From Glebionis coronaria (taxonomy: Eukaryota > Streptophyta > Magnoliopsida > Asterales > Asteraceae), in assembly GCA_025667525.1 (NCBI GenBank), contig CM046882.1, positions 523,368,618-523,432,617 on the forward strand: a DNA stretch of 64,000 nt, in the 5' to 3' direction. The notes beneath the pieces were generated by a model. The model did no database searches and had not been told where the DNA came from. It saw only the letters and a list, made by a program, of their open reading frames with translations. How positions within the stretch are numbered: the first letter of the stretch is position 1; the number at the start of each line of letters is the position of its first letter. This document shows positions 1 through 15,279 of the stretch, piece by piece. The position numbers and the translations under genes are program-made.

Positions 1-3000
1 GGTGATTCAAAAGCCTAAAATTATGTACTCGGAATGTACTTTTCAAATATTTGGTATGTATAGTCATGGGGTGTCAGTAGCTTGATCGAAATTTTGGTAC
101 AAGTGACGGGTTCAAGGTTGAGTTTTGAATAGTAGTTTTTTTTCATGATTTGGGATGCACGGGATACCTAGTCTTTGAGTTGAATTTTGAGATCGTCTAG
201 AAGGTTGTTTGTATATTGTTTGAGTCACATAGATGTGGTGAGGAAAGAAAAAAAAATATTCTTTTGGAAAAGTTGATCTTGTGCACGGTTTAAATAATAT
301 GTCGCGGGGCATAAGATGTTTTGGTTGCCATTAAGTGTTTCTTGGATCATTATTCGTTGTCATGAGTCATTTGAATTGGTACATGTTTGAGTTTTCCTTT
401 TGAGTTTTCGTTGTTTTGGTCTGTTTTACGTGCACGTGAAATGTCGTTAGTTATCCGTGGGTTTGATTCGTTGATCGTATCTAGTGGATTCAGGATGTAG
501 TTTTGGTTTCGTATTGATTGGGAGCGTTGAGGTAGACATATGAAAGACTTGGTCGCGCCTACACGATTAAGTAGGTGGCCGTGAGAGAATGGTCGGAATG
601 CCCTTAGTGGGGATGAAAGAGTTGAAAGTTCGTAGACGAACTAATGTGGTCATGAGGTCTCTTAGGAGTGCCAAGGGAGATGAATAGAGATTTGTATAAT
701 GTATGGATATTGGCACAAGTAACGCGCCATAGAGAGTGTTGGAAGGGGATATAATACCTCAAAGGTATTTATGATTGTTCGTAAGGCATGTAAGTTTTCC
801 GAAAATTTCCTGAGATTTAGTAGGTTTGCCTATTACTGTGAGGTAGAACCATAAATAGAGCAAGTAGGAGAAGTGAGAGGAGTTGTAGTTAGTGCCTTTC
901 CAAGGAAATTGTTGATGGAATGATTTTAAGAGCAAGAGTTGCTAGAAATTGCAACGGATGCAAGGTAAAATTTGAGTTGCTTAGTAGTAGATTGGCTGTG
1001 AAAAGCTATTGAGTGGTCTAATAAGAGGAAGTATTGGTCTTTTAGAATACGTGTAGATTTTCGCGAGTAGAACGAGGTAGAAATTTATTCGTATTGCTTC
1101 TAAGAGAGGGTGCAAGGAGGACATAGTTGAAACTACTAAGGATGTTGTATGAACGCTTTGGGTTTACGGTTATGATTTTGGCTTCGCCGAGGCGCTAGCA
1201 GTTTTCATGGAGTCAATGAACCGAGGGTGCATGACAATATATAAACGAGTTGTCATCGGGAGCATCGACGACATCTTGATCTACTCAAATATAAGAAGGA
1301 GAGTGAGGCGAATTATGAGTTGGTTTTGGAGTTCTTAGGAAAGGGAATTATACGTGAGATTTTAAAGTGTGAGTTTTAGGATTAAGTTGGCCAGGACGAG
1401 TAGTCAGAGATGATGGCATATCGTGGAACCAGCAAGGGGCAAAGTGAAGAAGGGTGAGGAAGCGTTTTGGAGGCTGAAGAGGTGGATTAGATAATGAGCA
1501 GATCTTGGAATTATCGGAAGGACTGGATGAATTCGCGAAGCATGACGATACGTGGAGCAAGGATTTGGATGTATATGAGAACGGCAAAGAAAGGCGGTTG
1601 TTTATACGTTGTGGGAACTAAAGATTTGGAATAACTAGATATACTTAGTTAGTGGAGCTGGATTGTTATATCTGTCTAGAATGCTAGAGGCATTTGGGGT
1701 ACGAGACGTAGAGAATGATCTATACAGATCATGAACGCCTCCAACACATATTTAATCATCTTGATTGGACATTTGGAAAAGGTGATGGGTGGAGTTAAGT
1801 GATGAAATAAAATTGCAAGGACAAGTACCATCTGGGAAAGGCAAGCATGGTTGATGAGACATGGAATAAGAAGAATGAAGTGAAGCTGAGACGAACTTGA
1901 ACTATATGGATGACGTATTAGGGTGGTTTGGATGAAGGATGTAGGTTGCACGAGTTGATTTGTCTAAAGCAGAGAACGCGTCAACATGTATGTTGCGTGG
2001 CTTGGACAATCATATGGAGAAAAGGGACGTAGACTATACTTCCTACATAGATAGGAGTAGCTTAGAAAGGGCGATGTAAGGACGAAGTTGGTGAAAGGGA
2101 TACATAATGGGGTGGAGGAATAAGTACGACGAGAGTGGGTGATAGTCCATAGACTGACTAATTCATCTCATATTTCAAGAGGAATGAGAAGTCACGTAGT
2201 TGAGAAGTTGGACAATGTGACGGAATAGAGGGTTTTGCGTAAAAGTTAGCCTAATATGTATGGAATGCCTTATGAAGGATTATGGAAAGGGAAGAAACGA
2301 TGGGAAACAAGCGTAGTATACCGTTGATAGACTAATGTTTGGTATGAGCAGACTATAGGGGTAATTGAGAAAGACGCCTAGAGCATTGGCGTGAGATTTG
2401 GAGATAGTTAGAGAACGCATTATATTAGGAAGAATTCTCCTAGAAAGAGAGAGTCACCGGTGAGAGGGGCATATTCCCCATTGATGAGGATGTAAGGAAT
2501 AAAGGAGGAAACACCTAAATTATAGGCTGAAGACGGGATATAAGATGGTATGGAAATTAAGATTATGGAGAGACAGCGAAAAGTAGTATGGAGGAAGAAT
2601 GATTCGAGGGAGCAAGAGGTTGTGAAGATAGTGGGGTGATATTGAAGAGAAACCGTTAGAGCAAGAGGTTAGTAGTCACGAACAATGGAACGTCCACCTA
2701 GAGAAAAGGTGTAACACATGTTAGTATGAAGGATGGTTAGTTACTTGGTGCCGAGCATGGGAAAACAAGGATGAGGTGGTAGTTATGACATGTTTCTTGT
2801 GAATATTATGGGAAGCTTTTGGTTATGCAATCCTGCATATACCATTGGATGTGTTTAAGGTTGGGAGAACTTCCGAATGATGGAAAATCCGTAGAGGATA
2901 GAAGCCGTTAGGTATGGTGATAGGAATTGGAGTAGGAACTGCTGGATTCATAGGAGATGAGGTGGATCACCGTTACAGTGGGATGAAGTTAGAAGCGGCC

Positions 3001-3582
3001 AACGTATTGGACCGGAGGTAGATCGGAAAACTATGGAGGTGGTGGCAGTGACTAAGTAGAGGTTGAAAATAGCAAAGAACCGACAAGAGAGCTATGCGGA
3101 CAAGAGGCGTAAGCCATTGAGATTTGAGATAAAGTTATGCTAAAGGTTTCATCATGGAAAGGGGTGATGCGGTTTGGAAAGAAAAGGGAAGTTAGCACCT
3201 AGATTTATGGGTCCATTTGAAATCCTTGAAAGGATTGGGCTAGTGGCGTATAGGTTGAGATTACCAGAGGAATTGAGTAGTGTGCATGACGTATTTCATG
3301 TATCAAACTTGAGGAAATGCTTAGCAAGAACTGACTTGCAAGTAACGTAAGATGATATTAGTATGGATACGAGTCTTCGTTTTATCGAAGAGACGATAGA
3401 GATTTTAGGTCGTGAAGCTAGGACGTTGGATAAAAAGGGTAATATACCGTAGTTATGGGTAGATGGAATTTGGAACGTGGACTAGAGTTCACGTGGGAAC
3501 GGGAAGGATTTATGAGGAGCAAGTATCCTCAGCTAATTGATAATGACGATCCTAAGGAGTAAATCTCGGGACGAGATTTCTA
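1..3582 (+). pseudogene. Remnant of Ty3/gypsy pol (RT to integrase/chromodomain)
   Basis: This is degenerate coding sequence for reverse transcriptase, RNase H and integrase. Around 1204-1290 the + strand reads FMESMNRGCM, then a version of the RT active-site box with SIDDILIYS (1261-1287), matching FIDDILIYS in the intact Tekay copy of this window. Around 3062-3330 the integrase C-terminal part is readable ([35 protein letters not shown], [11 protein letters not shown]). A frameshifted chromodomain-like tail with TWERE-like residues follows at about 3440-3545. Stops and frameshifts interrupt it throughout, so it cannot be functional. The upstream protease and gag are either outside the window or unrecognisable. 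Confidence 0.8.
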
Positions 3583-3596
3583 TTAGGAGGGAGTGA
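3583..3596 (+). other. Polypurine tract of family A/B
   Basis: The purine-rich run AGGAGGGAGTGA lies directly before the LTR start TGTGACAACC, as expected of the plus-strand primer of an LTR retrotransposon. The same junction is found inverted at 39025-39038. Confidence 0.75.
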
Positions 3597-4242
3597 TGTG
3601 ACAACCGTGGTTTTGAGGTTCGTCGCTTGGTCTTATTTTAAGGTTAATTTATGTGTGACTATGTGATTTGCGTGTTTACATGTTATTTTGCGTGAACGAG
3701 GTTGGTGTGGATATCGTATATGGGTATAAAGTACTCATAAGTAAATCGAGGAACGGTTATTTTATGTTCATGAGCTCACAATTAGTGACTATGAAATGAA
3801 ATGGTGTTATTTTGGTGTTTACGTATACGTATAAGTATTATAGTAAATTGTATTTTTTAGGATTTGGGGTTTAGCATTTAGAGGTCTCGGGTAAGGTGTT
3901 TAGTCATGTGAGTATTTTTCGGGATGGTTTTAAGTCATTTAGGACTTAGTTATAAAGTTTATTTCAAAATTCAAGAGTTTTTTTAAAACTATATATTTTA
4001 CGTTTTTTCGGTATACGCGTAAAATTGACTAGTTTTACGGTTTTAAGGTTTCGGAGGCTTTAGGAGCTGAAATAAATTAAGGTATTATTAATAACATAAT
4101 AATAAGTCTTAAAAAGAAAAAAAAGGAAAAAAAGAAAAATATATATGAATCGGGTTTTAAACCGACTAGAAAAGAAAAAGAAAGGATAATGGGCCAAAAG
4201 ACCCAACTTGAGCCCAATTTGGAAAAGCCTTTTAATAAAACA

Positions 4243-4250
4243 TATAAATA
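4243..4250 (+). promoter_or_regulatory. Candidate TATA box in family A/B LTR
   Basis: TATAAATA occurs about 650 bp into the LTR in an AT-rich context and is the best TATA-like word in the U3 region. It is a candidate promoter for retroelement transcription; no transcript evidence is available. Confidence 0.35.
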
Positions 4251-4956
4251 CAATGTTTATATCACAAAAATCAGTTTTTCATTAATTTTCTCCCCTTTTG
4301 GCCGAATTTTTACAAGCCCTAATTTAGGGATTCATCAAAAATAATTTTCTTGAAGATTTGAGGTAAAAATCTTGATTTAATTCTTATAGTTTTCTTGTTT
4401 TGTAGCATTAAGGCTTCAAGTTTTATGTAATCAATTTATATGATGGATTAGAGTTCTTAATAGATCTGTAATTAGGGGTTTTATAAACAATCAACATGAT
4501 TAGGATAATGATTGGTGATTATTAGCGATGTTAATTAGGGTTTAACCATGTTTAAATTCGTTTTTAAAAACTAGGCAGATTTTTGAGTCAGTTGTTTTGA
4601 TCATATCTAGAGTTCTAAAAACTATTATTTTGCGATCCAAGCATCCCTGAATAGGTAATTGAAGTGGCTTTCAAATGCAAGAAACAATAACTAAATTGGA
4701 GGTCGGGAGGTGGGTCAAAAACAGGTTACAACAGTCGGAGGTCAAAATAGTTTTGAAATCAGTCGGGTTTAATTTAACGTTTTAAGGTGATTGGGGTACT
4801 TAGGAGTACACTTGAGCCCTATAATGAGAATGGGTGTTGGTTTATATATTAAATAAGAGACCTGAAGGGTGGCTAAGCAATTGGGTTAGGGTAAGACCCC
4901 CTAATCATAACAAACTTTTTGTATGTTCAAAATCGGTAAAATGCGGATAGGCAGAA

Positions 4957-5108
<152 letters not shown>

Positions 5109-6510
5109 GGGCCTTAACAGTAGCTTTTAGATTGGGGCAAAAGGGAGGAGTTAGCTAACATATGTAAGGGCATTGGGTTTCCTTTACAGAGATCATGGGT
5201 ATGGTTAGGTGGGCATTTGGATTATAGTTTAGAGACCTAAAACCGGGACTGTTTTGGGTAAAATGTTAACGAGACGGGCTATGAAGTAAACTAAGTTAAG
5301 GGCTTTATAGAGGGGTGTAATGAGATGATTAGAGCATATAAATGAGGTATATATATGGGAGAAGGTTAGATGTCCATCATGGGTTGATGATCCATCTTAG
5401 TGTTTGGTTCATGTTTTGATTGTGTGCTTTTGTTTGTTAGCTTTTTGCTAGTGTGCGGATTTTGGGAGAAGCTCAATCAGGTGAGTTTCATAGTCCCATA
5501 TCTTTTAATGATTTTCACTTCCAGATGGGATGGAAGAGACACTGTATGGTTTTGTAACTAATGCTGTGAATGTTTTTATGGTTTGTGATGGACTTGTGTG
5601 TGCACTTATGTGATTAACTGCTATGTGATTCTTGATTGTGTTTATGATTTGGATCGGGGGACACGTACCGTCTCAGTAGTGCGACAAGGCTTGTATCGCC
5701 TTGAGCGTCTAGTGGGTTTCCTGTGTTGCATACCTAATCAGTGGTATCGGTTGGATAGATCAAAATTTACATTTCGTCTTGCGTTGCATTTGCGGCGTGA
5801 GGTGAACCTTAATGCGTTCTCTTTGATCCGCCTTGTTGAAGCGCAAGCTTCGACATTGTGGCACATTGAGCATCATAGATGTGTGAGCATCTATGAGACC
5901 AATGGATAATGACAAGGCGGGGCCTTGGGATTGGTACATAGGTGTATGGGCGCCTATGATACCATGGTGTTTGGTAAGGCTGGGAGCCTTGGATTTAGTT
6001 TGGAATGATTGATCTTGAATGTTAGTTGTTAATGCATACTTGTAGCACATTGTCCATATGTTTAGTGGTTTATGGTTGTTCATAGCTTATTATAGTCTAT
6101 TTTCGGTTGGAGTCTAAACCTATGACTCTCACCAACATTATGTTGACGTGTTTTAGTGTCTCTTTCAGGTGATAAAGTGGTTAAGCGTGAGAACATATAT
6201 GGCTAGGATTGGAGTCGCGTAGGAATGCATTTAGAAGGAGATCCCCGTTCCTTCTTTGTTTATTTTTCTGTTTGTTTCAGTAAGTGATACTATAAACCTA
6301 TATGTTGATTTGTTTGTGTTTTGTTTGTCTTGGGTAAGAGGTAGGACTGTTACCTACTTACCTAGACTCCTATATTGATGAGATATTGTCATGACATTTG
6401 TGTCACCTTTTATGACATTTCTAATTCATATAGTTCTCTCTATGGACACGCTATTGTTGTGATGATATACATGCGTCGCGTCCCATATTCCGCCATGGTG
6501 GGGTGTGACA

Positions 6511-6798
6511 ACTTTCACTTGATTATGTTTCATGTATCGTTGTTGCAGGAATTATGACTAAGTAATGGTTGGTACAGGACTGGCCCTATTTAGTCGCATG
6601 TGCTTTTATCTAAACTTTTAACTTTGGGACCGACCCATAGACGTCCCCTCGCCATGTCTTTTGTTTTGGGACCAACCCATAGGCGTCCCCTCGCACATAT
6701 AAAAGTTTTTATAAACTACATCCTGCATTCATGCATAAAATTTTTCTCATGATTTATTGGCATAAATGTTTTTTCATGTCCCCTCATAAGTTACTCTG
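6511..6798. other. Unassigned segment with a short tandem duplication
   Basis: This lies between the end of the family A/B LTR and the point where family C homology begins. Its only visible structure is a direct repeat of about 30 bp (GGGACCGACCCATAG... at 6623-6652 and a near copy at 6665-6694, spacing 42 bp). No coding potential was recognised. It may be the 5' part of the family C body that is missing from the second family C copy. Confidence 0.4.
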
Positions 6799-7987
6799 TT
6801 TTATGTCAAGTATGTTTTCATACTGTCATGGTTAACTTTAGTTTCATGCTGATTATGTTATACACTCCTTCACGTTGGGTTGTTCCATGTTTCTTCATGA
6901 TGACTTCGTCTTCACGTGATTATGTCTTACGTCTTTTTTCTTGTTTTTGCTTCCATGCAAGACACTGTTGGAATTCATGTAAATTCTGCTTTCATGATAG
7001 TTATGGTTAGTTTTTATTAATCATGCTTTTAGAAAAATCATCGTTGAAATTCGTTAAACCACACGTTAGCGTTTCTCTATGAAACCAGAATGAGGTATAT
7101 ACTGGCATTGCCAGGTTATCATGATGGTCTTTCTAACCGCTTAACCAGTTCTTTTCCTTTAAAACCATGTCAGGTGATCGACCCCATACCGATCATTTCA
7201 TGTGCATTCCATGTGTATTCCATGTACCGTATTTCATATGCGTTTTTCACTTGCTGATACATTACAAATTGCTGATGCCGCTCATAGCTCGGAGAGGTTA
7301 CTAAGGGTTGATGCTGCGGATTTTAGAGACGCTACGAGATGCTGATGCTGTTCACAACCTGGAGATCTTACAAGACGAAGACAAAGGCGTTAGATCAAAG
7401 TGATCGGACGAGAAGATGCTTCACCACCAGACGATTTCCATCAATCATTGACCCTAATACTTAGTTACATGTCTTACGTCATTCAGTTGTCGTTTCGATC
7501 ATACGAGTACAAACCGGTACCAGCCGACCACTCAGCTGAATAGTTACATGAATCACAGTCATGAGAATGACCATCATGGAACTGACAAACAAGACGATAG
7601 TAACCACTACTATGAAAGCAACTATACCAGCAATCTCAACCAAAGCTCTGGCCTCGGACGTGATCAGAATTACAAAGGATCGGTAATCCAACCGATCCGC
7701 TAGTTTTGGCATAATAACCTAATATTTGTAGTCCTATTTGTTTCACATCTCGAGACACATGTCAAGACATCAGTCAAGACACATGTCTCATGTATACTTT
7801 CCGAAGGCACATGTCAAGACACCAGTCAAAGACACATGTCATGCTTATAGTTCCAAAACAGGAGTCAAGACACATGACTCACGTCAAATCCTGGAACATC
7901 CTTAAGAAATTCAGGGTACCCTCCAAAGGGTATATCCATTTTGTTGTGCCATGTATTAATCAGGCCACAAGAATTTCAGTAACATCA
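6799..7987 (+). mobile_element. Family C gypsy body, copy 1, left half
   Basis: Homologous to 53137-54900. The two share the stretch starting TTTATG(T/T)AAGTATG and a gag-like low-complexity segment (NSYM.HSHEN, N..Y and H..G-rich reading at about 7500-7690 and 53905-54087). It is cut at 7988 by the - strand A/B element and continues at 47569. No intact reading frame is present. I assign it to Ty3/gypsy because its continuation carries RT and integrase words. Confidence 0.65.
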
Positions 7988-7992
7988 CCGGC
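7988..7992. repeat. Target site duplication CCGGC (left) of A/B copy 2
   Basis: CCGGC precedes the LTR end and is repeated at 47564-47568 right after the other LTR end. The related unsplit copy near 54890-54905 reads ATCACCTACGTATCAG, which supports this as the insertion point. Confidence 0.85.
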
Positions 7993-9450
<1,458 letters not shown>

Positions 9451-9594
9451 AGATTAAATCAAAATTTAATTAAGTGTAAAAGGGTAAAAAGGTCATTTTC
9501 TATAAATAACATAAACAAACAACCGAAATTTATTCTCGGTAACTAACTTCCACCCACCCTCCACCTTCAATCATTATCTTCTTCATAACCACAC

Positions 9595-9727
9595 ACATCC
9601 GATCAAAACCTTCTGATAAACACACCTCCGATCAAACCATCTGATAAACACACCTCCGATCAAAACCATCTGATAAACACACCTCCGATCAAACCATCTG
9701 ATAAACACACCTCCGATCAAAACCATC
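9595..9727. repeat. 28-29 bp minisatellite near left MULE end
   Basis: About four and a half tandem copies of a unit beginning TCCGATCAAAACC and ending GATAAACACACC. The copies alternate between 29 and 28 bp, differing by one A. It lies in the putative 5' leader of the Ulp1 gene. Confidence 0.9.
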
Positions 9728-10609
9728 TACCTCATTCACAAACAATGAAAACTTTAAATCAATAAAAATGAGGAAGAAAAGCATTGGTAAGTTAACTAGT
9801 CCCTAATTTTTATAGTATTTTCATATAATTTTTTTATTTTGATGCATAATTTTGTATAAAATTTAACAGGAAAAAGAAAAAGTGGGAGGAGGTTTTCAAT
9901 ACATATATCATTGTCAGATAATGAAGAACAATTAGCTAATAAGCGATCTAAAAAAATCCATGATCGTCCATCAAAAAATAAAGGTATTGATGTGTATCAG
10001 CATTTTTTATATGATTTTGTGCATTTATTATACATATAATCGTTGTTGAAATGATTTTGTTGAAATGATTATAATTGATATAAGTATAAATGATTTTGTG
10101 CATTTATATAAGTATAATATTTGTTGAAATGAGTATAATTGTGCATTGATATAAGTATAAATGTGAATTGTGATTTTAATTCTGTTTTGCTGGATATTTG
10201 CATTAATATAAGTATAGATGTGCATCAAATCAGTTTTGTGCATTGATTTTAGATATTGATGTGCATTAGATTGATATATTGTTTATTTATATGTGAATTG
10301 TTTTTGAATTAGATAAGGATTGGTTGTTTGTAGGAAGTTAGGCTAAGTTATTAGTTTGCCTAAATCCCTAAGAAAACTTATGCTAGTTTAAACGGAACAG
10401 TTTCCGGTTCAACAGTCACAGGTACTTCAGCAGTTGCCATAAGTTGTAAATGAAAAGAAAATAATTAAGACCGTTAGTGGTGAGTGTGTGCGTTTGTGAA
10501 TTGTGATTAACGTTAGTGGTAAGTGTGTGCGTTAGTGGTGAGTGTGTGCGTTTGTGAATTGAGATTATCGGTCGTGAATTGTGATTACCGGACATTAGGC
10601 ACTGAGATA

Positions 10610-12690
10610 TCTTTATGCAGAATATCTTTATGCAGAAAATTTCTATCGAGTTTAGCGAGATGAGTGTTTTCATGACAAAACCAGTGACCAAATACAAGAA
10701 ATGGCTGAAAAGATCATACATAATATAAATCGAGTGGACTCTCATAGCTGCAATTACTACCTACATTAGGCACTGAGATAAGAAATGGTGCTAACAGTAG
10801 ATAAATCATTAGCTAAAAGTGGGGCTAGTCTATGTTCGTAATGATTAGCTTCATGTTATTGCTCAAGAAGCATACTCCAACAGCCGTATATGTAAATACA
10901 TTCGAATATCCTTTAAATGTGACTATCATTTTGTGAACTCTGTTTACGTGATATTATTACAAGGTTCAATTAACTTAAGGCAAGGAAAGGAAAAAGTGGC
11001 ACGTATAAATCTAGAATTCTTTATAACTGGAAGAGGGAAAATACCTCTAGTTTCATTTGGCGCTCGAGAAGCTTGTCTTTAAGCCGAATGAGGGATTGTA
11101 TATAATTTGCAGTATGATGAGAATAGGATGACACTAATAGGTTATGTATATGATCATCAACTTTCGTACGAAAGCCACGTCATTTACAAGTTTAAATGAC
11201 AACCTTTTGCTATTTTTTGTTACTTATGGCATTTTACTACAAAGAATGGACGACTGTAATGATTTTTGCTGGCTGGGTTGTTGCATAATCTCGTATCATT
11301 AGTTACAAAATACTATCGAGTTATGAATAGTTTTGCTAGCTGCATCATGGATAACTGCAAAAACAATAACCAGTAGAGAAACTTTTGTTGTTGCACCTTC
11401 TATTCACAACTGTTACTGCACTTCAAGTTGCTGGTGTTATTTGTAATTTGAGGATTGCCATTTTTGTTTCCAATTACAGTAGCTCTCGATGGGTTTGTGC
11501 ACATTCTAATGTATATTGCGTTTCGCCTGAGACCTAAGTCATGGAATTACACTGGGTATTGCTTTAGGAATGACAAACAATAGGAACAAGGTTACGGTTC
11601 CAAATTTTAAGGTTTGCTTATGATTAGTGGAAATGTTTATCATGAAACAAGCGCTAAAGTCGCGTGCTTTAGCTGGTATGGACTATAGTCAGTTACGAGG
11701 TTTAAATCCAACATCTTAAAGTCATATACCTTAACAAAACATATACATGGTTGTCAACTTGTCATTCATTCATTCATTTTCATTCCCTCAGTCCTAACAA
11801 GCACGCTCTTGAGTCGCGACAGAACTCCCTTGGCCATAAACATACACGCAATACACATAGCATGCAATAGGTTCAGTGTTCAGTGGAGTTCTTTTTACGT
11901 GTTGACAGTATCGTCTAAAAGAGAGTTTGAGAAGTTAGTGGATTGAGCTATTGTTCTATAATGATTTTTGTTAAGAACTTATTTCATTTACAGCTCTATT
12001 CTCATCATTACCTGTTCTACTTTTTAAGAAGATGATCAGTATTCGGTTGCAAAATGTTTGTAGCTATTTATTTTTTCCATAGCTTTCAAATTTTCAGCTA
12101 TGTTAATTATTATGATAAAAGCCTCGGTTTCCATACAAAATAATGTTTTTGCTTAAGCTAGTTTGCAAGCAGTCTTTTGATCAAGATTTGTAGATCACTT
12201 TGAGTTATTTTTAGCGAGCGAAAACCGTTTAATGGATCACATAGACTTCAGTTTACTTTGTCGAGAAGCAAAATTAGGTTTATTTTGACTAGTCATTTCA
12301 TTCAGTTTGACTAGCCATTAGCTTAGCACTCAGCTAACCGAACAATGTATGTTTGTACACTTAGCTAGTTGCAGTTTGCTAGTAACACTATTTATCTAAT
12401 GATTCATAGTCAACAGTTACAACACGCTCATTCTGGTTAACAAGTTTTTGTGCATTATTTATGAAAATTTGTACTGTCAGATTTTTATACATTTGATTGA
12501 ACTAAAAATATATTAGTTTTGGTAGTAATTTAGGACTAAATGCAAATTAGCTTAGGACTAAACGCAAATGTGCACTAGATAGTTATAAAATTAATTGCAT
12601 AAAATCACTTCTTTTGTAGGAATGTAGGAATGTAGTCAAATGCGAATCAAACTGTGTTTGCGCATTAATTTATATCAAATTGTGCATTAT
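10610..12690 (+). repeat. Left arm of a 2 kb internal inverted repeat of the MULE
   Basis: This stretch is the near-exact reverse complement of 34355-36300. Shared landmarks include GAACAGTTACAACACGCTCA-type words at about 12410 and 34630, the ACGTAAACAGAGTTCACAAAA region at about 10930 and 36105, and a direct word repeat AGGAATGTAGGAATGTAG at about 12620 and 34410. Near 10785-10925 the left arm has about 140 bp absent from the right arm. The arm lies within intron 2 of the Ulp1 gene and shows no coding potential of its own. Confidence 0.85.
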
Positions 12691-12848
12691 ATTTTGTAGG
12701 AATGTAGTCAAATGCGAATAAGTTATATATAAGTTTTCCTAAATTTCAAAATTAGATGACGCTGATTTCTTAGGAATATAGACAAGTGTTTGTGCATCAA
12801 GATAGGGCTAAATGTTTATCAGATTCATTAACTAAGTGAAATATACAG

Positions 12849-13603
12849 AAATTTGCTATCGAGAAAGTGAAAGCGAACAAGAAAGTGAAGAAAGTGAAGA
12901 TAGTGGAGAAAGTGAAGACACTACCAGCGAAGATGTGCAAGATGTTAAATATTACAAGGAAGATTATATGTATATAGATCCAAAAAAGAGACTTCGTACA
13001 AGGAATCCACCCACGTCTATGGCGAAAGTTATGAGTGAGCTGACGACAGATGCCCAGATAGAAAGCTTGAAAGAAATTGGTTTTAATATGTTTGCTGGTT
13101 ACAAATTAAAGAAAGTCCCGGCTGTCCTAGCTAAATGGATTTTGGTAAACTATAATCCAAACACATCTATATTAGATGTTGGAGATGTAAAGATGGAAAT
13201 AACGAGTCAAACAGTTCATGACATCTTTGGATTGCCCATTGGTGGGAGAGAAATAGTGGAGTTAAATCAAGCTAAAAAGACTGACGAAGTGATAGAAGAA
13301 TGGAGGGTTCAATTCAATGTCGGTAAAGGAGGTACAATTAAACCAAGTACTGTTGCAGATAAGATACTAGAGAATATGGATGACGTAGGACGAATGTTCC
13401 AGCTTAACTTCTTAGTTTTGTTTGTAACACAAATGATGGAGATAACAACATGTGGAACGGTGAATCAGAGATTTCTTACTTGCTTAACGAAAGACACTGA
13501 TATTAAGAAATTTGATTGGTGTGCTTATCTTCTAAAATGCTTGAAAAGAACAAGAATTAACTAGAAAGGTGGTTATTACAATGGTCCTTCAACGTTTTTA
13601 ACA
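12849..13603 (+). CDS. Ulp1 gene exon 3: conserved N-terminal domain of plant MULE-Ulp1 proteins
   Basis: This exon encodes an acidic Ser/Glu-rich start (about 35 residues, SESEQESEESEDSGESED) followed by a globular domain. That domain includes LRTRNPPTSMAKVMSEL, EIGFNMFAGYKL and ITSQTVHDIFGLPIGG, a pattern I associate with the N-terminal region of plant Ulp1-like TE proteins. The upstream ORF boundary is a stop at 12833, so a spliced start is likely; the acceptor at 12847-12848 gives the right phase with the donor at 9983. A TAG at 13562 interrupts the exon 13 codons before its donor, in a position where the family usually continues into a GP..FL stretch. Confidence 0.65.
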
Positions 13604-14538
13604 GTAAGTATCTAAGTTTATAATTCATCATGTTTCTTTATATGTAAACCATTTTCCCATTAATTTCTGTTCAATTGGTTTACAGGTGTTGTATGCTCAA
13701 ATGATTAAACCACTGCTTGTGAAGAGATCAACAGGAGCAATAATCACTAAGTGGACATATAGGAAGTTGATTGCATTGGAGAAAGAGACTATAACCTCGC
13801 ATAAGAAGAAAATTGAAGTGAAAAAGAAAACTGAAAAAGGAAAGATGACGAAGTCACTGATATCTGGGAGAATTGTTAGTCAATACCCTAGAGCTGTCAA
13901 CATTTGTGAGACTTCTGCGAGAAATGGTGTTAGTCAATCTCCTGAAGCAGATCTAAGAATTGCTGAGACTTCTACTCGTATTTCCAAAAATAAGATGGAA
14001 GATGTTCAGGTAAATGGTGTTAAAAAAACTAATACTTTTGTGCATATTTTTTTATAACAGAACCAAAATAGTATATAATACTTGCTTTTGATGCGTAAAC
14101 TGAAGTTTAATTTGATGTGTTTGTTTCGTGTGTCATTTGAACAGGTCATTGTACATGGTTTAACAAACAAAATGACGTTGTTTGATGATTATGTGAATGG
14201 AATTGATGGTGAACTTGAAAAAGGAATTCAACAACATCCTGGTAATAAGGACATAGAGAATATAATGTTGCTTTGGAAACAAAAGTTCGTTAGAAAAGTA
14301 AGGGAAATGAATGACAAATAACAAGACGTGGAAAATTTTGGAAATATAACAAAAGTCGATAAAGGTAAAAAAGTTATGGAAGACGAGACTTCCAAAGCAG
14401 GGGTAAACGTTAACAAAGACGTGGAAGATTTTGGAAATATAACCGATGCCCAAAAGACTACTATTGCAGCAAACAAACAAAGAGCACCAGGGTTAACTGA
14501 ATGTATAGAATGGAACAAACATTCAAAAATCACATCCT

Positions 14539-14935
14539 TAACACCCAACACGCTGTCTTCTTTTGATGAACAATTGGATCCTCCTATCAAAGAGCCTTCA
14601 CCAGTTTTAGGTCCAAAAGACGTTTTGCTTACGCCTACAGATGCTCCAATTAAAGGTATGTCTACTTTGATCTAATCTTCTTATATTACCTTAAAATTAC
14701 TCATGACTGAATCGAGATTGTTGAAACATGTAGAACCCAACACACTGTCTTCTTTTGATGTACAACTGGATCCTCTTGTGAAAGAGCCTTCACTCATTTT
14801 AGGTCCAAATGATGTTTTGCTTACACCCACAGATGCTCCAATTAAAGGTATGTCTACTTCGATATAGTCTTTTTATTTTACCTCAAAATTAGTCATAACT
14901 GAATTGAGATTGTTGAAACATGTAGAACCCATCCC
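14539..14935 (+). repeat. Tandem exon-intron duplication in the Ulp1 gene (about 190 bp unit)
   Basis: The end of exon 5 plus its following intron (about 14539-14733) is repeated as exon 6 plus intron (about 14734-14925). Both encode a peptide with P.TLSSFD.QLDP, EPS..LGP.DVLLTPTDAPIK and reuse the same donor (AAAG/GTATGTCTACTT) and acceptor (AACATGTAG). Both copies keep phase 1, so the duplication adds 38 codons without a frameshift. They differ at about 10 percent of positions by eye. Confidence 0.85.
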
Positions 14936-15279
14936 GGAAAAAGAAATTTTGACTTTTAGAAGAATTAGTAAGAAGATGAAGTTGCCACCAAAAATTGTAA
15001 AAGATCAGGAACCAGTTGAAGCTCCGAAAGTACCCTCATCATCATCAGATTTACTTGGATTTGATGCTCCAAGTTTTGATTTGGGTCTCACACCTACTCC
15101 TCCCGATGTAAATATTGATGATGTTTCGCTTCAAGGTATGTTATTAAAGTTACAATAAGGAAATAATTGGATGTTGATATGATTTTGAGATTAAAGTATA
15201 TGACCAAAAAGGGTTCTAAGATACAAATAGAATATGATTTAAGTTCATATAGTCACCACAGTCCAATTTCCAGGATTCC

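Noticed and set aside
5598..6083. Open frames of about 105 residues on both strands in the A/B LTR (related frames at 8455-8676 and 44592-44831)
   Set aside because: They lie inside LTR copies, change frame between copies and resemble no known family.
9595..9727. Possible CRISPR-like array of short repeats
   Set aside because: The repeats are head-to-tail without unique spacers, in a plant TE, with no cas genes; it is a minisatellite.
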